Assembly: GCA_910589545.1 (NCBI GenBank)
Contig: CAJUSY010000008.1
Location: 1 to 38,803 of the forward strand
Length of the DNA stretch: 38,803 nt
Origin: Peptoniphilaceae bacterium
Lineage (GTDB): Bacteria > Bacillota > Clostridia > Tissierellales > Peptoniphilaceae
Reading direction: 5' to 3'
Position 1 is the stretch's first letter. Each line of letters opens with the position of its first letter. Shown here one piece after another: positions 15,562-24,781 of the stretch. The translations under genes were made by a program, and so were the position numbers. The notes under the pieces are model-generated. The model was given only the letters and a program-made list of their open reading frames with translations, made no database searches and was not told where the DNA came from.

Positions 15562-16548
15562 ATGAAAAGAATTTTAATTTTGTGTATGTGTTTGTTGTTT
15601 TTATCGACAAAATCACTTGCGAATACGGATGTAGTTTTAGATAAAATAATCGAAAAAGACTGTTCAAATTTGTCAGAAAAATTGACAGAGGAAGTTTACG
15701 ACAAAAACGCAAACTTAGTCATAGTAAATGAAAAAAAGGAAAGCGACATAATTTCAGCCCTAAGTTTTGCATATAAGAATAAGGCTGCGATTTTGCTTAT
15801 TCAAAATGATGGAGCATATATAAAGAAAGAAAGTCCAATATTAAAAGAAGTCGATAGGCTGAAAGCAAAAAATGTGTATATAGTAGGCGGACCAAAATCA
15901 GTTTCAGAAGAAATCGCGGATAATTTGAAATTAAGTGGGCTGTTGGTTACAAGAATTGATGGAAGAGATCGAATCGAAGTATCCAAGAATGTTATAAAAG
16001 AAAACACTAACTTAAATCCAACAGATACTTTAGTTATTAGCGATTTGTCAAATTTCAATTTCATTCAAGCGAAAATGGGATACTATTTGAAAAACGGATA
16101 TGCAATTACTTTTGTAGATGGAAAAAAAATTGACGATTCTATTATAAAATTTGCTATTAATAGAGGGATTTCAAATATTTTGATAGATCAGCCTACATCA
16201 ATAATAAGTAGCGAATATGATGAGAAGTTAAAACAAAACGGGTTTAAAGTCACAAGAAATGATTACAAATCTGTTTATGATGCTAATTACGCACAAAACG
16301 CGAATATCAAATATTCCAAGATTATTTTTACAGAATACAAGGATATTAGAACTTCGCTGTTGGCGTCTTTCGTTAGTCTTCAAAAAAATTATGTAAATAT
16401 TTTGGTAAACGAAGGTAATGTGGACAAGACTACTAACAAACTTCTTACAACTTCTATACAAAATGGTGTGTATATTGGAAATAATGAAGAAAATTTTAAA
16501 AAATTAGCAAAAAAATTGGATTTATACTACAAAGCTGAACAAAAATGA
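15562..16548 (+). CDS. Secreted protein with cell-wall-binding (CWB2-type) repeats
   Basis: 328 residues beginning with a signal peptide (MKRILILC...LLFLSTKSLA, probable cleavage near 21). The mature part matches the CWB2 repeat (PF04122). The clearest copy is VYIVGGPKSVSEEIADNL followed by TRIDGRDRIEVSKNV (about residues 105-147). Less conserved copies lie before and after (GVYIGNNEENFKKLAKKL at the end). CWB2 repeats normally anchor surface proteins to wall polymers. Here they fill nearly the whole protein, with no separate catalytic domain visible. GAGAGGTAATT is the ribosome site. Probably controlled by the divergent AraC-type protein. Confidence 0.8.
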   Translation: MKRILILCMCLLFLSTKSLANTDVVLDKIIEKDCSNLSEKLTEEVYDKNANLVIVNEKKESDIISALSFAYKNKAAILLIQNDGAYIKKESPILKEVDRLKAKNVYIVGGPKSVSEEIADNLKLSGLLVTRIDGRDRIEVSKNVIKENTNLNPTDTLVISDLSNFNFIQAKMGYYLKNGYAITFVDGKKIDDSIIKFAINRGISNILIDQPTSIISSEYDEKLKQNGFKVTRNDYKSVYDANYAQNANIKYSKIIFTEYKDIRTSLLASFVSLQKNYVNILVNEGNVDKTTNKLLTTSIQNGVYIGNNEENFKKLAKKLDLYYKAEQK

Positions 16549-16577
16549 CAGTTTTTTTATCATTTTAGTTAAAAAAC

Positions 16578-16606
16578 TTTAAAAAAAATGCTATTTGAGG
16601 TATAAT
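16578..16606 (+). promoter_or_regulatory. Promoter of tig-clpP-clpX
   Basis: TTTAAA, 17-base spacer, TATAAT. No CIRCE or CtsR repeat is visible near it. Confidence 0.65.
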
Positions 16607-16671
16607 ATTAGCTGGAATTTCTATTTTAAGTGAAATAAATTTAAGTTTTAAATAAAATTTAGGAGGAAAGT

Positions 16672-17988
16672 ATGAGCGCAGTGCTTGTAAGTAAAGAAAA
16701 TAATCAAGCGGTATTTACATGTGAAATACCTGCAGAAGATTTCAATAACGCAATTGAGGAAAGTTATAAAAAGAATAGATCTAGATTTAGTTTAAAAGGA
16801 TTTAGAAAAGGAAAAGTTCCAAGAAAAATGTTGGAAAGAGCTTATGGTGAAGGTTTATTCTACGAAGATGCAGTAAATCTTTTATTACCAGGAATTTACG
16901 AAAAAGCTATCGAAGAACTAGAATTAGAACCAGTTTCTCAACCAGACATTGATCTTGATGATATCACTGAAAACAATGATGTTAAAGTAAAATTCACTGT
17001 CGATTTGAAACCAGAATTTGAATTAGGTGATTATTCTAACCTTTCAGCTGAAATCGATGAATACAAAGTAACTGATTCTGATGTTGATATGAAAATTAAC
17101 CACGAATTAGAATCAAACGCAAGAGTTCAAGAAGTTGAAGAAAGAGAAGCAAAGGAAAACGACACAGTTTCTATCAATTTTAAAGGTTTTGTAGATGACA
17201 AAGCATTTGACGGTGGGGAAGCTGAAGATTACGAATTAGTTTTAGGTTCACATACTTTTATCCCAGGATTTGAAGAACAAATCGTAGGTCATAATGTTGG
17301 AGATGAATTTGATGTTAATGTTAAATTCCCAGAAGATTACCACGAAGATTCTTTAAAGGGTAAGGATGCTAAGTTTGAATGTAAAATCAACTCAATCAAA
17401 GAAAAAGTATTACCTGAATTAGATGATGAATTCGTAAAAGACGTTTCTGAATTTGATACTCTTGATGAATACAAAAAAGATATTAAAGAAAAATTAGAAA
17501 AAGACAACGAACAAAGACAATTAGTTGATAAACAAAACAAATCTGTAGAAGCTTTGATTGATGTTACTGAAATTGAAGTTCCAAAATCAATGGTTGAAAA
17601 CGAAGTAAATCGTCAATTCCAAGATTTTGCAAGAAGAGTTCAACAAATGGGCTTAAATACAGATCAATATTTCCAAATCACTAATACTTCAGAAGAAGAT
17701 GTTAAAAACGAATTAAGATCTAATGCTGAATTAAAAGTAAAAGGTGATTTGGTATTAGAAAAATATATCGAAAAAGAAAACATCGAATCAACTGAAGAAG
17801 AATTAGATGAACAATTAAAAGAATTCGCTAAAGTTTACGGTCAAGATGACGAAGAAAAATTTATCAATGAATTTAAGAACAGTCCAAACGTAGAATTCTT
17901 AAAAGAAGATATCAAGAGAAAGAAAGCTTTAGAAAAATTAGTAGAAAACACTAAATTCGAAACTAAGAAAGCTGAAGAAGCAAAATAA
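16672..17988 (+). CDS. tig: Trigger factor, ribosome-bound chaperone and prolyl isomerase
   Basis: 438 residues. The N-terminal ribosome-binding domain has the signature FRKGKVPRKMLE (near 44-55, cf. GFRxGKxP). The FKBP-type isomerase domain is in the middle (NDTVSINFKGFVDDKAFDGG ... GSHTFIPGFEEQIVG). The C-terminal helical substrate-holding domain is acidic and lysine-rich. It binds nascent chains at the ribosome exit. AGGAGG precedes ATG. The tig-clpP-clpX order is standard. Confidence 0.97.
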   Translation: MSAVLVSKENNQAVFTCEIPAEDFNNAIEESYKKNRSRFSLKGFRKGKVPRKMLERAYGEGLFYEDAVNLLLPGIYEKAIEELELEPVSQPDIDLDDITENNDVKVKFTVDLKPEFELGDYSNLSAEIDEYKVTDSDVDMKINHELESNARVQEVEEREAKENDTVSINFKGFVDDKAFDGGEAEDYELVLGSHTFIPGFEEQIVGHNVGDEFDVNVKFPEDYHEDSLKGKDAKFECKINSIKEKVLPELDDEFVKDVSEFDTLDEYKKDIKEKLEKDNEQRQLVDKQNKSVEALIDVTEIEVPKSMVENEVNRQFQDFARRVQQMGLNTDQYFQITNTSEEDVKNELRSNAELKVKGDLVLEKYIEKENIESTEEELDEQLKEFAKVYGQDDEEKFINEFKNSPNVEFLKEDIKRKKALEKLVENTKFETKKAEEAK

Positions 17989-18034
17989 GATAAATAATAT
18001 TTCAAAATATTAGAATTAATAATAGGAGGTTATT

Positions 18035-18622
18035 ATGCCATCTTTAGTACCAATGGTTGTAGAACAAAGTAATAGAGGAGAAAGATCTTACGATATTTTC
18101 TCTAGACTTTTAAAAGAAAGAATTATTTTCGTCACAGGCGAAGTTAATGATCAGATGGCGGATCTTGTTATAGCTCAATTATTGTTTTTAGAAAGTGAAG
18201 ATCCTAAAAAGGATATTCAATTATATATCAATTCACCAGGAGGGTCTGTAAGTGCAGGATTGGCGATTTACGATACTATGCAATACGTAAAGCCAGATGT
18301 TTCTACAATTTGTGTGGGAATGGCTGCTAGTATGGGAGCAATCCTTCTAACAAGTGGTGCAAAAGGAAAAAGATATGCACTTCCAAATGCAGATACTTTA
18401 ATCCACCAACCACTTGGAGGGGCTCAAGGACAAGCCAGTGATATTGAAATTCACGCTAAGAATATATTGAAAAAAAGAGAGTTGCTAAACAAGATATTAT
18501 CTGAAAGAACTGGACAACCTCTAGAAAAAATTGAAAGAGATACAGACAGAGATTTCATACTAACAGCAGAAGAAGCAAAAGAGTATGGATTGATAGACGA
18601 AGTTATATATACTTCTAAATAA
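18035..18622 (+). CDS. clpP: ATP-dependent Clp protease proteolytic subunit
   Basis: A 195-residue serine peptidase that forms the 14-mer chamber served by ClpX. Catalytic Ser99 lies in GMAASMGA and His124 in LIHQPLGG, with the Asp in the DTDRD motif (169-173). The N terminus MPSLVPMVVEQ has the short processing/gating segment typical of ClpP. AGGAGG precedes ATG, and clpX follows after 10 bases. Confidence 0.98.
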   Translation: MPSLVPMVVEQSNRGERSYDIFSRLLKERIIFVTGEVNDQMADLVIAQLLFLESEDPKKDIQLYINSPGGSVSAGLAIYDTMQYVKPDVSTICVGMAASMGAILLTSGAKGKRYALPNADTLIHQPLGGAQGQASDIEIHAKNILKKRELLNKILSERTGQPLEKIERDTDRDFILTAEEAKEYGLIDEVIYTSK

Positions 18623-18632
18623 GGAAATATTT

Positions 18633-19868
18633 ATGCCAAAAAATGAAAATCAATATAAATGTTCTTTTTGCGGTAAATCACAAGATGAAGTAAGAAAATT
18701 AATTGCTGGACCTGGAGTATTTATTTGCGATGAATGTGTTTCATTATGTAATAGCATAATCGAAGAAGAATTCAAGGATGTAGATAATTTCCAAGAAAGA
18801 ATTGATTTGCCAAAGCCAATCGAAATCAAGGATGTGCTTGATGATTATGTAATAAAACAAGAAGAAGGCAAAAAAGCCTTAGCTGTTGCGGTGTATAATC
18901 ATTACAAGAGAATTAATTCTAATCTTATGAATAATGATGTAGAATTACAAAAATCGAATATTTTATTGGTAGGTCCAACAGGAAGTGGTAAAACACTTTT
19001 AGCAGAAACATTAGCTAAGATATTGGATGTTCCTTTTGCGATTGCCGATGCAACTAGCCTTACAGAAGCTGGATATGTTGGCGAAGATGTAGAAAATGTA
19101 ATTTTGAAACTTATTCAAGCAGCTGATTATGATATCGAAAAAGCTGAACAAGGTATCATTTACATTGACGAAATCGATAAAATCACAAGAAAAAGCGAAA
19201 ATCCATCCATCACTAGAGATGTAAGCGGTGAAGGGGTTCAACAAGCTTTATTAAAAATAGTTGAAGGTACAATTTGTAATGTACCACCACAAGGTGGAAG
19301 AAAGCATCCTAACCAAGAATATATCCAAGTCGATACGAAAAATATTTTATTCATCGTTGGAGGAGCTTTTGACGGCTTAGAAAAAATAATCGAAAAAAGA
19401 ACAGAAACAAAATCAATAGGTTTTGGTGCAGATTTAGGAGAAAATGAACACAAAAGAATATCTGAATTGTTCAAAGATATTAGGCCAGAAGATTTGATTA
19501 AATTTGGTTTAATTCCTGAATTTGTTGGAAGAATTCCTGTATTAGTTACACTTGATGAACTAGATGAACAAGCTTTAATTAAAATACTTTTGGAACCTAA
19601 AAATGCAGTTATCAAACAATATCAAGAATTATTCAAAATGGATGATGTTGAGTTGGAATTTGATGAAGAAGCATTGAAAGCTATCGCCAAGTTAGCTTAC
19701 GATAGAAAAACAGGTGCTAGAGGTTTAAGAACAATAATAGAAAAATCTTTGATGAATATTATGTTTGAGCTACCATCAAGACAAGACATTTCAAAAGTTA
19801 TTTTGACAAAAGAAAGTGTACTAGAAGGAAAAGATCCAAAACTTGTTTTTAAAACAAATAATAATTAA
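18633..19868 (+). CDS. clpX: ATP-dependent Clp protease ATP-binding subunit ClpX
   Basis: A 411-residue AAA+ unfoldase. The N-terminal zinc-binding domain has cysteines 10, 13, 32 and 35. Walker A is GPTGSGKT, Walker B IIYIDEIDK, and the pore/sensor segments RDVSGEGVQQALLKI and KTGARGLRTIIE are intact. It recognises tagged substrates and feeds ClpP. The AAGGAAATATTT leader gives a moderate ribosome site. A terminator follows, so lon is a separate unit. Confidence 0.98.
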   Translation: MPKNENQYKCSFCGKSQDEVRKLIAGPGVFICDECVSLCNSIIEEEFKDVDNFQERIDLPKPIEIKDVLDDYVIKQEEGKKALAVAVYNHYKRINSNLMNNDVELQKSNILLVGPTGSGKTLLAETLAKILDVPFAIADATSLTEAGYVGEDVENVILKLIQAADYDIEKAEQGIIYIDEIDKITRKSENPSITRDVSGEGVQQALLKIVEGTICNVPPQGGRKHPNQEYIQVDTKNILFIVGGAFDGLEKIIEKRTETKSIGFGADLGENEHKRISELFKDIRPEDLIKFGLIPEFVGRIPVLVTLDELDEQALIKILLEPKNAVIKQYQELFKMDDVELEFDEEALKAIAKLAYDRKTGARGLRTIIEKSLMNIMFELPSRQDISKVILTKESVLEGKDPKLVFKTNNN

Positions 19869-19871
19869 CCC

Positions 19872-19900
19872 AAATAGCTCACTTTATGTGAGCTATTTTT
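19872..19900 (+). terminator. Terminator after clpX
   Basis: Perfect 11-bp stem AAATAGCTCAC/GTGAGCTATTT with loop TTTAT and a T tail. Confidence 0.85.
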
Positions 19901-19931
19901 ATCAATAGATTAAATTCGAAAGAGGAGTTTG

Positions 19932-22262
19932 ATGAAAGAATATTATACTAAATCAGAAAAGAAACTTCCTATAATAGCCTTACGAGGTTTGTGGTTATTT
20001 CCAAATAATATCCAACATTTTGAAGTTGGAAGGGAAGCTTCATTAAATGCTTTAAATGCTAGTTTGCTCAGAGATTCAGAGATTTTTATTTGTACTCAAA
20101 AAGACCCAATGTTAGAAAACATTTCAAAGGATGATTTTTACCATACAGGTGTTCTTGCAAGTATTAAACAAACTATTAAAATGCCAAATGGAAATGTAAG
20201 AGTATTGGTTGAAGCTTATGATAGAGCAAAAATATTGGATTTTGTTGAAAATGACAGTTTTCTAGAAGCGAATGTTGAAGTTTTAGAATACGATAAAACA
20301 AAATATCATCCGACTGACAAATCACTGACTATGATAAGGATGATTATTTCTTCGTTTGAAAGTTTGGCAGAAATCATCAAAAAACCATTACCACAAGATT
20401 TACTTGGAGGACTTTTAAATGAAGATGATCCAAGTTCATTAATAGATACCATTTCTATGCTCATATCACTTAATGATAAGGATTCAATTTTATTATTGGA
20501 AACTTTGGATATGGATGAAAGAATTGAAATGGTGTACAAATTTGTAATTAAAGAAATAGAATTTTTGAAGATAAAAGAGGACATAGAAGAAAGAACTAAC
20601 AAAGAGATTTCTGATACTCAAAAAGAATATTTTCTTCAAGAACAATTACGTCAAATTAAGATGGAGTTGGGTGAAGAATACGATATTGAAGATACTGACG
20701 ATTATTCCAATAAAGTTAAGAAATTAAAACTAAAAAAAGATTCTGAAGAACACGTTATTAAAGAAATCAACAGATTATCTTCTATGAATCCCAATAATCC
20801 TGAAAGCACAGTTATAAGAAATTACATTGATCAAGTATTGGATATTCCATGGAACAAAAAATCAAAAAGTTCTATCGATTTAAAAGTTGCAGAAAAAGTT
20901 TTAAGTGACGGACATTTTGGATTAGAAGATGTTAAGAAAAGAATTTTGGAATATTTAGCAGTTAAAAAAATGACTGGATCATTAAAAGGACCTATTCTTT
21001 GCTTAGTGGGACCTCCAGGGGTCGGTAAAACTTCAATTGCAAGGTCAATAGCTGAGGCAACAAACAGAAAATTCGTGTCGATGAGATTGGGTGGCGTTCG
21101 AGATGAAGCAGAAATTAGAGGCCACAGAAAAACATATATTGGAGCAATGCCTGGTAGAATTATTACTCAATTGCAAAAAGCGAAGAAATTAAATCCCGTT
21201 TTCTTGTTGGATGAAATTGACAAATTGGCATCTGATTTTAGAGGAGATCCTGCAAGTGCTTTATTGGAAGTTTTGGATCCTGAACAAAATAGTGAATTTA
21301 CAGATAATTACATTGAAATCCCTGTAGATTTGTCAGATGTTTTGTTTATAACAACTGCCAACTCACAAGAACAAATCCCAGATGCTTTGTTAGACAGAAT
21401 GGAAGTTATAAGAGTTACTAGCTACACGGATTCTGAAAAGTTTGAAATAGCTAACAGATATTTATTACCACGCCAATTAAAAGAAAATGGAATGGATAAA
21501 TCCCAATTTCACATCACAAGAGATGCTATTTATACGATTATCAACAACTACACAAGAGAAAGTGGTGTAAGAGAGCTTGAAAGAAATATTGGAAAAGTTG
21601 TCAGAAAAGCTGTTGTGAAAATCGTAAAAGATGATGTAAAAAAAGTTGTGGTTAATAATAAAAACTTGGAAAAATTTTTGGGCTCAAAATTAGTTCTTGA
21701 TGATGAAATTCCAAGAGAAGATACAGTTGGAGTGGTAAATGGATTAGCTTGGACACAAGTAGGTGGAGTAATTCTTACAATCGAAGCTAATGTTATGGAC
21801 GGTAGCGGTAAAACACAACTTACAGGAAAACTTGGAGATGTAATGAAAGAATCTGCAATGGCAGCTATTTCATACATCAGAAGCAATCAAGAAACTTTGG
21901 GAATAAAAGGTGAATTTTACAAAGAAAAAGATATCCACATTCACGTTCCAGAAGGAGCAGTTCCAAAAGACGGCCCATCAGCAGGTGTTACAATGGTAAC
22001 AGCTTTGGTAAGTGCATTGACAGGAAGAAAAGTGAAACACGATTTTGCAATGACTGGTGAAATAACACTTACAGGAAGAGTTTTGGCAATTGGTGGAGTA
22101 AAAGAAAAAGTATTAGCAGCTCACAGATATGGAATTAACAAAGTATTCTTGCCAAAAGAAAATAAAAGAGATATTCAAGATATTGATTCTAAAATTAGAC
22201 AAAAAATTAAATTCTATTTTACAAATAATGTAAAAGAAATATTGGATGAGGTATTAATCTAA
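19932..22262 (+). CDS. lon: ATP-dependent protease LonA
   Basis: A 776-residue Lon. The N-terminal substrate domain (starting KKLPIIALRGLWLFPNN) is followed by a coiled-coil/helical linker (QKEYFLQEQLRQIKMELGE), the AAA+ domain with GPPGVGKTS and VFLLDEIDK, and the C-terminal peptidase with the Ser683/Lys726 dyad (DGPSAGVTM; GGVKEK). ATG 19932 is preferred to TTG 19929 because AGAGGAG sits too close to the TTG. It degrades misfolded and regulatory proteins. It ends in TAATG, overlapping the next gene by one base. Confidence 0.98.
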   Translation: MKEYYTKSEKKLPIIALRGLWLFPNNIQHFEVGREASLNALNASLLRDSEIFICTQKDPMLENISKDDFYHTGVLASIKQTIKMPNGNVRVLVEAYDRAKILDFVENDSFLEANVEVLEYDKTKYHPTDKSLTMIRMIISSFESLAEIIKKPLPQDLLGGLLNEDDPSSLIDTISMLISLNDKDSILLLETLDMDERIEMVYKFVIKEIEFLKIKEDIEERTNKEISDTQKEYFLQEQLRQIKMELGEEYDIEDTDDYSNKVKKLKLKKDSEEHVIKEINRLSSMNPNNPESTVIRNYIDQVLDIPWNKKSKSSIDLKVAEKVLSDGHFGLEDVKKRILEYLAVKKMTGSLKGPILCLVGPPGVGKTSIARSIAEATNRKFVSMRLGGVRDEAEIRGHRKTYIGAMPGRIITQLQKAKKLNPVFLLDEIDKLASDFRGDPASALLEVLDPEQNSEFTDNYIEIPVDLSDVLFITTANSQEQIPDALLDRMEVIRVTSYTDSEKFEIANRYLLPRQLKENGMDKSQFHITRDAIYTIINNYTRESGVRELERNIGKVVRKAVVKIVKDDVKKVVVNNKNLEKFLGSKLVLDDEIPREDTVGVVNGLAWTQVGGVILTIEANVMDGSGKTQLTGKLGDVMKESAMAAISYIRSNQETLGIKGEFYKEKDIHIHVPEGAVPKDGPSAGVTMVTALVSALTGRKVKHDFAMTGEITLTGRVLAIGGVKEKVLAAHRYGINKVFLPKENKRDIQDIDSKIRQKIKFYFTNNVKEILDEVLI

Positions 22263-22804
22263 TGAAAATAGGTGTAATAAGTGATACTCATGGTTCGTTG
22301 AAAAATACGGAAAAAGCATTGGATATTCTAAAAGATTGTGACACAATTTTACACTTGGGAGATGTTTTATATCATGGACCTCGTAATGCACTTCCAGAAG
22401 ATTACAATCCGAAAGATTTGGCAGTTATATTAAAATCAATGGACAACGTAATTTATACGAGGGGAAATTGTGACAGTGATGTGGATCAAATGGTTATCGA
22501 GCACGATTTGACTCAAAAACATAGAATAATGAATCTTGGAAGTCATAGAATATTGACAATCCATGGCTATGAGGAAGATGAAGATAAAAGAATTCGCATT
22601 GCAAAGGCGAATAAATGCGATATTGTAATTACTGGACACACTCATGTAAAAGTTTTGGATAAAGAAGATGATGTTATTTTATTAAATCCTGGTAGTACTT
22701 CCATTCCAAAAGACGGTGTTAAATCAGTAGCAATCATAGATGAAGATGAGATTCAACTTGTAGATTTGGATAAAAGAGAAGTTGTGTCAACTTTAAAAAT
22801 ATAA
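22262..22804 (+). CDS. yfcE: YfcE-type metallophosphoesterase
   Basis: A 180-residue calcineurin-like phosphoesterase of the YfcE/MJ0936 group. Metal-binding motifs are complete: ISDTHG near 5-10, LHLGD, RGNCD, and TIHGYE followed by TGHTHV. These enzymes hydrolyse phosphodiesters in vitro; the physiological substrate is unknown. Coupled to lon by a one-base overlap. Confidence 0.9.
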   Translation: MKIGVISDTHGSLKNTEKALDILKDCDTILHLGDVLYHGPRNALPEDYNPKDLAVILKSMDNVIYTRGNCDSDVDQMVIEHDLTQKHRIMNLGSHRILTIHGYEEDEDKRIRIAKANKCDIVITGHTHVKVLDKEDDVILLNPGSTSIPKDGVKSVAIIDEDEIQLVDLDKREVVSTLKI

Positions 22805-22856
22805 AATCAATTAACAAAATTTAAAGTTAGTTGAACGTTTAGTTAGGAAGTGAAAA

Positions 22857-24770
22857 ATGATTCTAATAGGTGCAAAAGATTTGGAAAAATCTTTCTTAGA
22901 CAAAAGCATTTTAGAAAATGTGACTTTTAATATTAACGACAATGATAAAATTGGAATCATAGGAATAAATGGTGCAGGTAAGTCAACTTTGTTCAATATT
23001 CTCACAGGAGAATTGTCCAAAGATGGTGGAGATTTGTTCATCAAAAACGATTTGAAAATCGGATACTTAAAACAGCACAACTCATTTGACTCAACTAATA
23101 CTTTGTACGAAGAATGTTTGAGTGTATTTTCAGAAGTTTTAAGATTAGAAGGAAAACTTCGTGAGTATGAAAATCAAATGAAAGATGCTGAAGATTTGGA
23201 AGATTTGATGAATAAATACCATCGTGATTTAGAAAGATTTGATTCAATGGGTGGTTATCTTTACGATTCTGAAATCAGAGGAACATTAAAAGGTTTGGGA
23301 TTTTTGGATGAAGATTTGGATAAAAATGTCACTAATTTCAGTGGTGGTCAAAAATCCAGAATAATGCTCGCAAAACTTCTCCTTCAAAAATGTGATGTTT
23401 TGTTACTTGACGAACCTACCAACCATTTGGATATTAAAGCTATCGAATTTTTGGAAACTTTTCTGAAAAATTACAAAGGCGCTTGTGTTATTATCTCTCA
23501 CGACAGGTATTTTTTAGATGGTATCGTAAATAGGATTTTTCACATGGAAAATAGAAGTATTAAAACCTATGAAACAGACTACACCGGTTTTATGAAACAA
23601 AGAAAAATCTACATAGATATCCAACGAAAAACATACGAAAATCAACAACGTGAGTATAAGAGACAGCTTGAGATAGTCGAAAAATACACTAGCACTGATA
23701 ATGCGAAGAAAAATAAGCAAGGACAATCCAGAAAAAAACTCTTAGATAAAATGAAGTTGATGGATAAGCCGACATATGACGATGGAACATTTGGAATCAA
23801 ATTCAAAATTTCTTCGCCAAGTGGCAAGGACGTTTTAATGGTTGACGATTTATCCAAAGAAATCGACGGAAGACTTATATTTGAGAACTGCAATTTAGAT
23901 ATATATAAGGAAGAAAGAGTTGGATTAATCGGTGCAAATGGAGTTGGAAAGACGACTTTATTTAATATTATTACCAGAAAGTTAAAACCAACTTCCGGTA
24001 AATTCAGACTTGGATCTAACGTGAATATCGGATATTTCGACCAAGAGCAAATGTATTTGAACGATAAAAACACAATTATCGATGAAATATGGGACGAATA
24101 TCCTAAAATGACTCACTACGAAATCAGAAGTGCACTAGCTATTATGAATTTTGTGGGTGATGACATTTTCAAGCTTATTGAAGATTTGAGTGGTGGAGAA
24201 AAAGCGAGAGTGTCGCTATTGAAATTGATGCTTTCGAATTCGAATTTTTTATTGCTAGACGAACCTACCAACCATTTGGATATTGATTCAAAAGAAAGCT
24301 TGGAAGATTCTCTGATAAATTACGAAGGTACTGTTTTTGTAATTAGCCACGATAGATACTTCTTAAACAGAGTTTGTGATAAAATCATTGTGTTGGAAAA
24401 AGATAAAGCGACTACTTTCCTTGGAAATTACGATTATTATCAAGAGAAAATCAATGATTTGAAAGTGGACAAAACAGAGGAAAGTTTGAACAAAACTGCA
24501 GCTTTGAAAGAAAAGAAAAAACAACGTGCTATCACAAATAATCTTAAAAAACTGAGAAAACAAATCGAAAATATTGAATCCGATATTGATAAAATTGATT
24601 TGAGAATAAAGGAAATCGAAGAGATGTTCTGTCAAAATGATATTTATGATGATCCTAATAAAATTCTTCAATTAAATGAAGAATTGGAAAATCTTAAATC
24701 AGATAAAAATTCTTTGTATTTGGATTGGGAAGATAAACAATTAGAATATGAAGATTTTGATAAAAATTAA
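22857..24770 (+). CDS. ABC-F family ATPase (YdiF/Uup-like)
   Basis: 637 residues with two complete nucleotide-binding domains and no membrane segments. Domain 1: GINGAGKST, FSGGQKSR, LLLDEPTNHLD. Domain 2: GANGVGKTT, LSGGEKAR, LLLDEPTNHLD. An interdomain linker (about 235-300, rich in Lys/Gln) and a C-terminal coiled coil (about 555-635) are present, as in ribosome-acting ABC-F proteins. Members relieve stalled ribosomes or protect them from antibiotics. The housekeeping context and the YdiF-like C-terminal arm suggest a translation factor rather than a resistance protein. GGAAG is the weak ribosome site. Confidence 0.93.
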   Translation: MILIGAKDLEKSFLDKSILENVTFNINDNDKIGIIGINGAGKSTLFNILTGELSKDGGDLFIKNDLKIGYLKQHNSFDSTNTLYEECLSVFSEVLRLEGKLREYENQMKDAEDLEDLMNKYHRDLERFDSMGGYLYDSEIRGTLKGLGFLDEDLDKNVTNFSGGQKSRIMLAKLLLQKCDVLLLDEPTNHLDIKAIEFLETFLKNYKGACVIISHDRYFLDGIVNRIFHMENRSIKTYETDYTGFMKQRKIYIDIQRKTYENQQREYKRQLEIVEKYTSTDNAKKNKQGQSRKKLLDKMKLMDKPTYDDGTFGIKFKISSPSGKDVLMVDDLSKEIDGRLIFENCNLDIYKEERVGLIGANGVGKTTLFNIITRKLKPTSGKFRLGSNVNIGYFDQEQMYLNDKNTIIDEIWDEYPKMTHYEIRSALAIMNFVGDDIFKLIEDLSGGEKARVSLLKLMLSNSNFLLLDEPTNHLDIDSKESLEDSLINYEGTVFVISHDRYFLNRVCDKIIVLEKDKATTFLGNYDYYQEKINDLKVDKTEESLNKTAALKEKKKQRAITNNLKKLRKQIENIESDIDKIDLRIKEIEEMFCQNDIYDDPNKILQLNEELENLKSDKNSLYLDWEDKQLEYEDFDKN

Positions 24771-24781
24771 GGAGGGAAAAC

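Noticed and set aside
16550..16578. Terminator hairpin after the cell-wall-binding-repeat gene
   Set aside because: AGTTTTTT/AAAAAACT is made almost only of A-T pairs with a long loop, so it is too weak to call with confidence.
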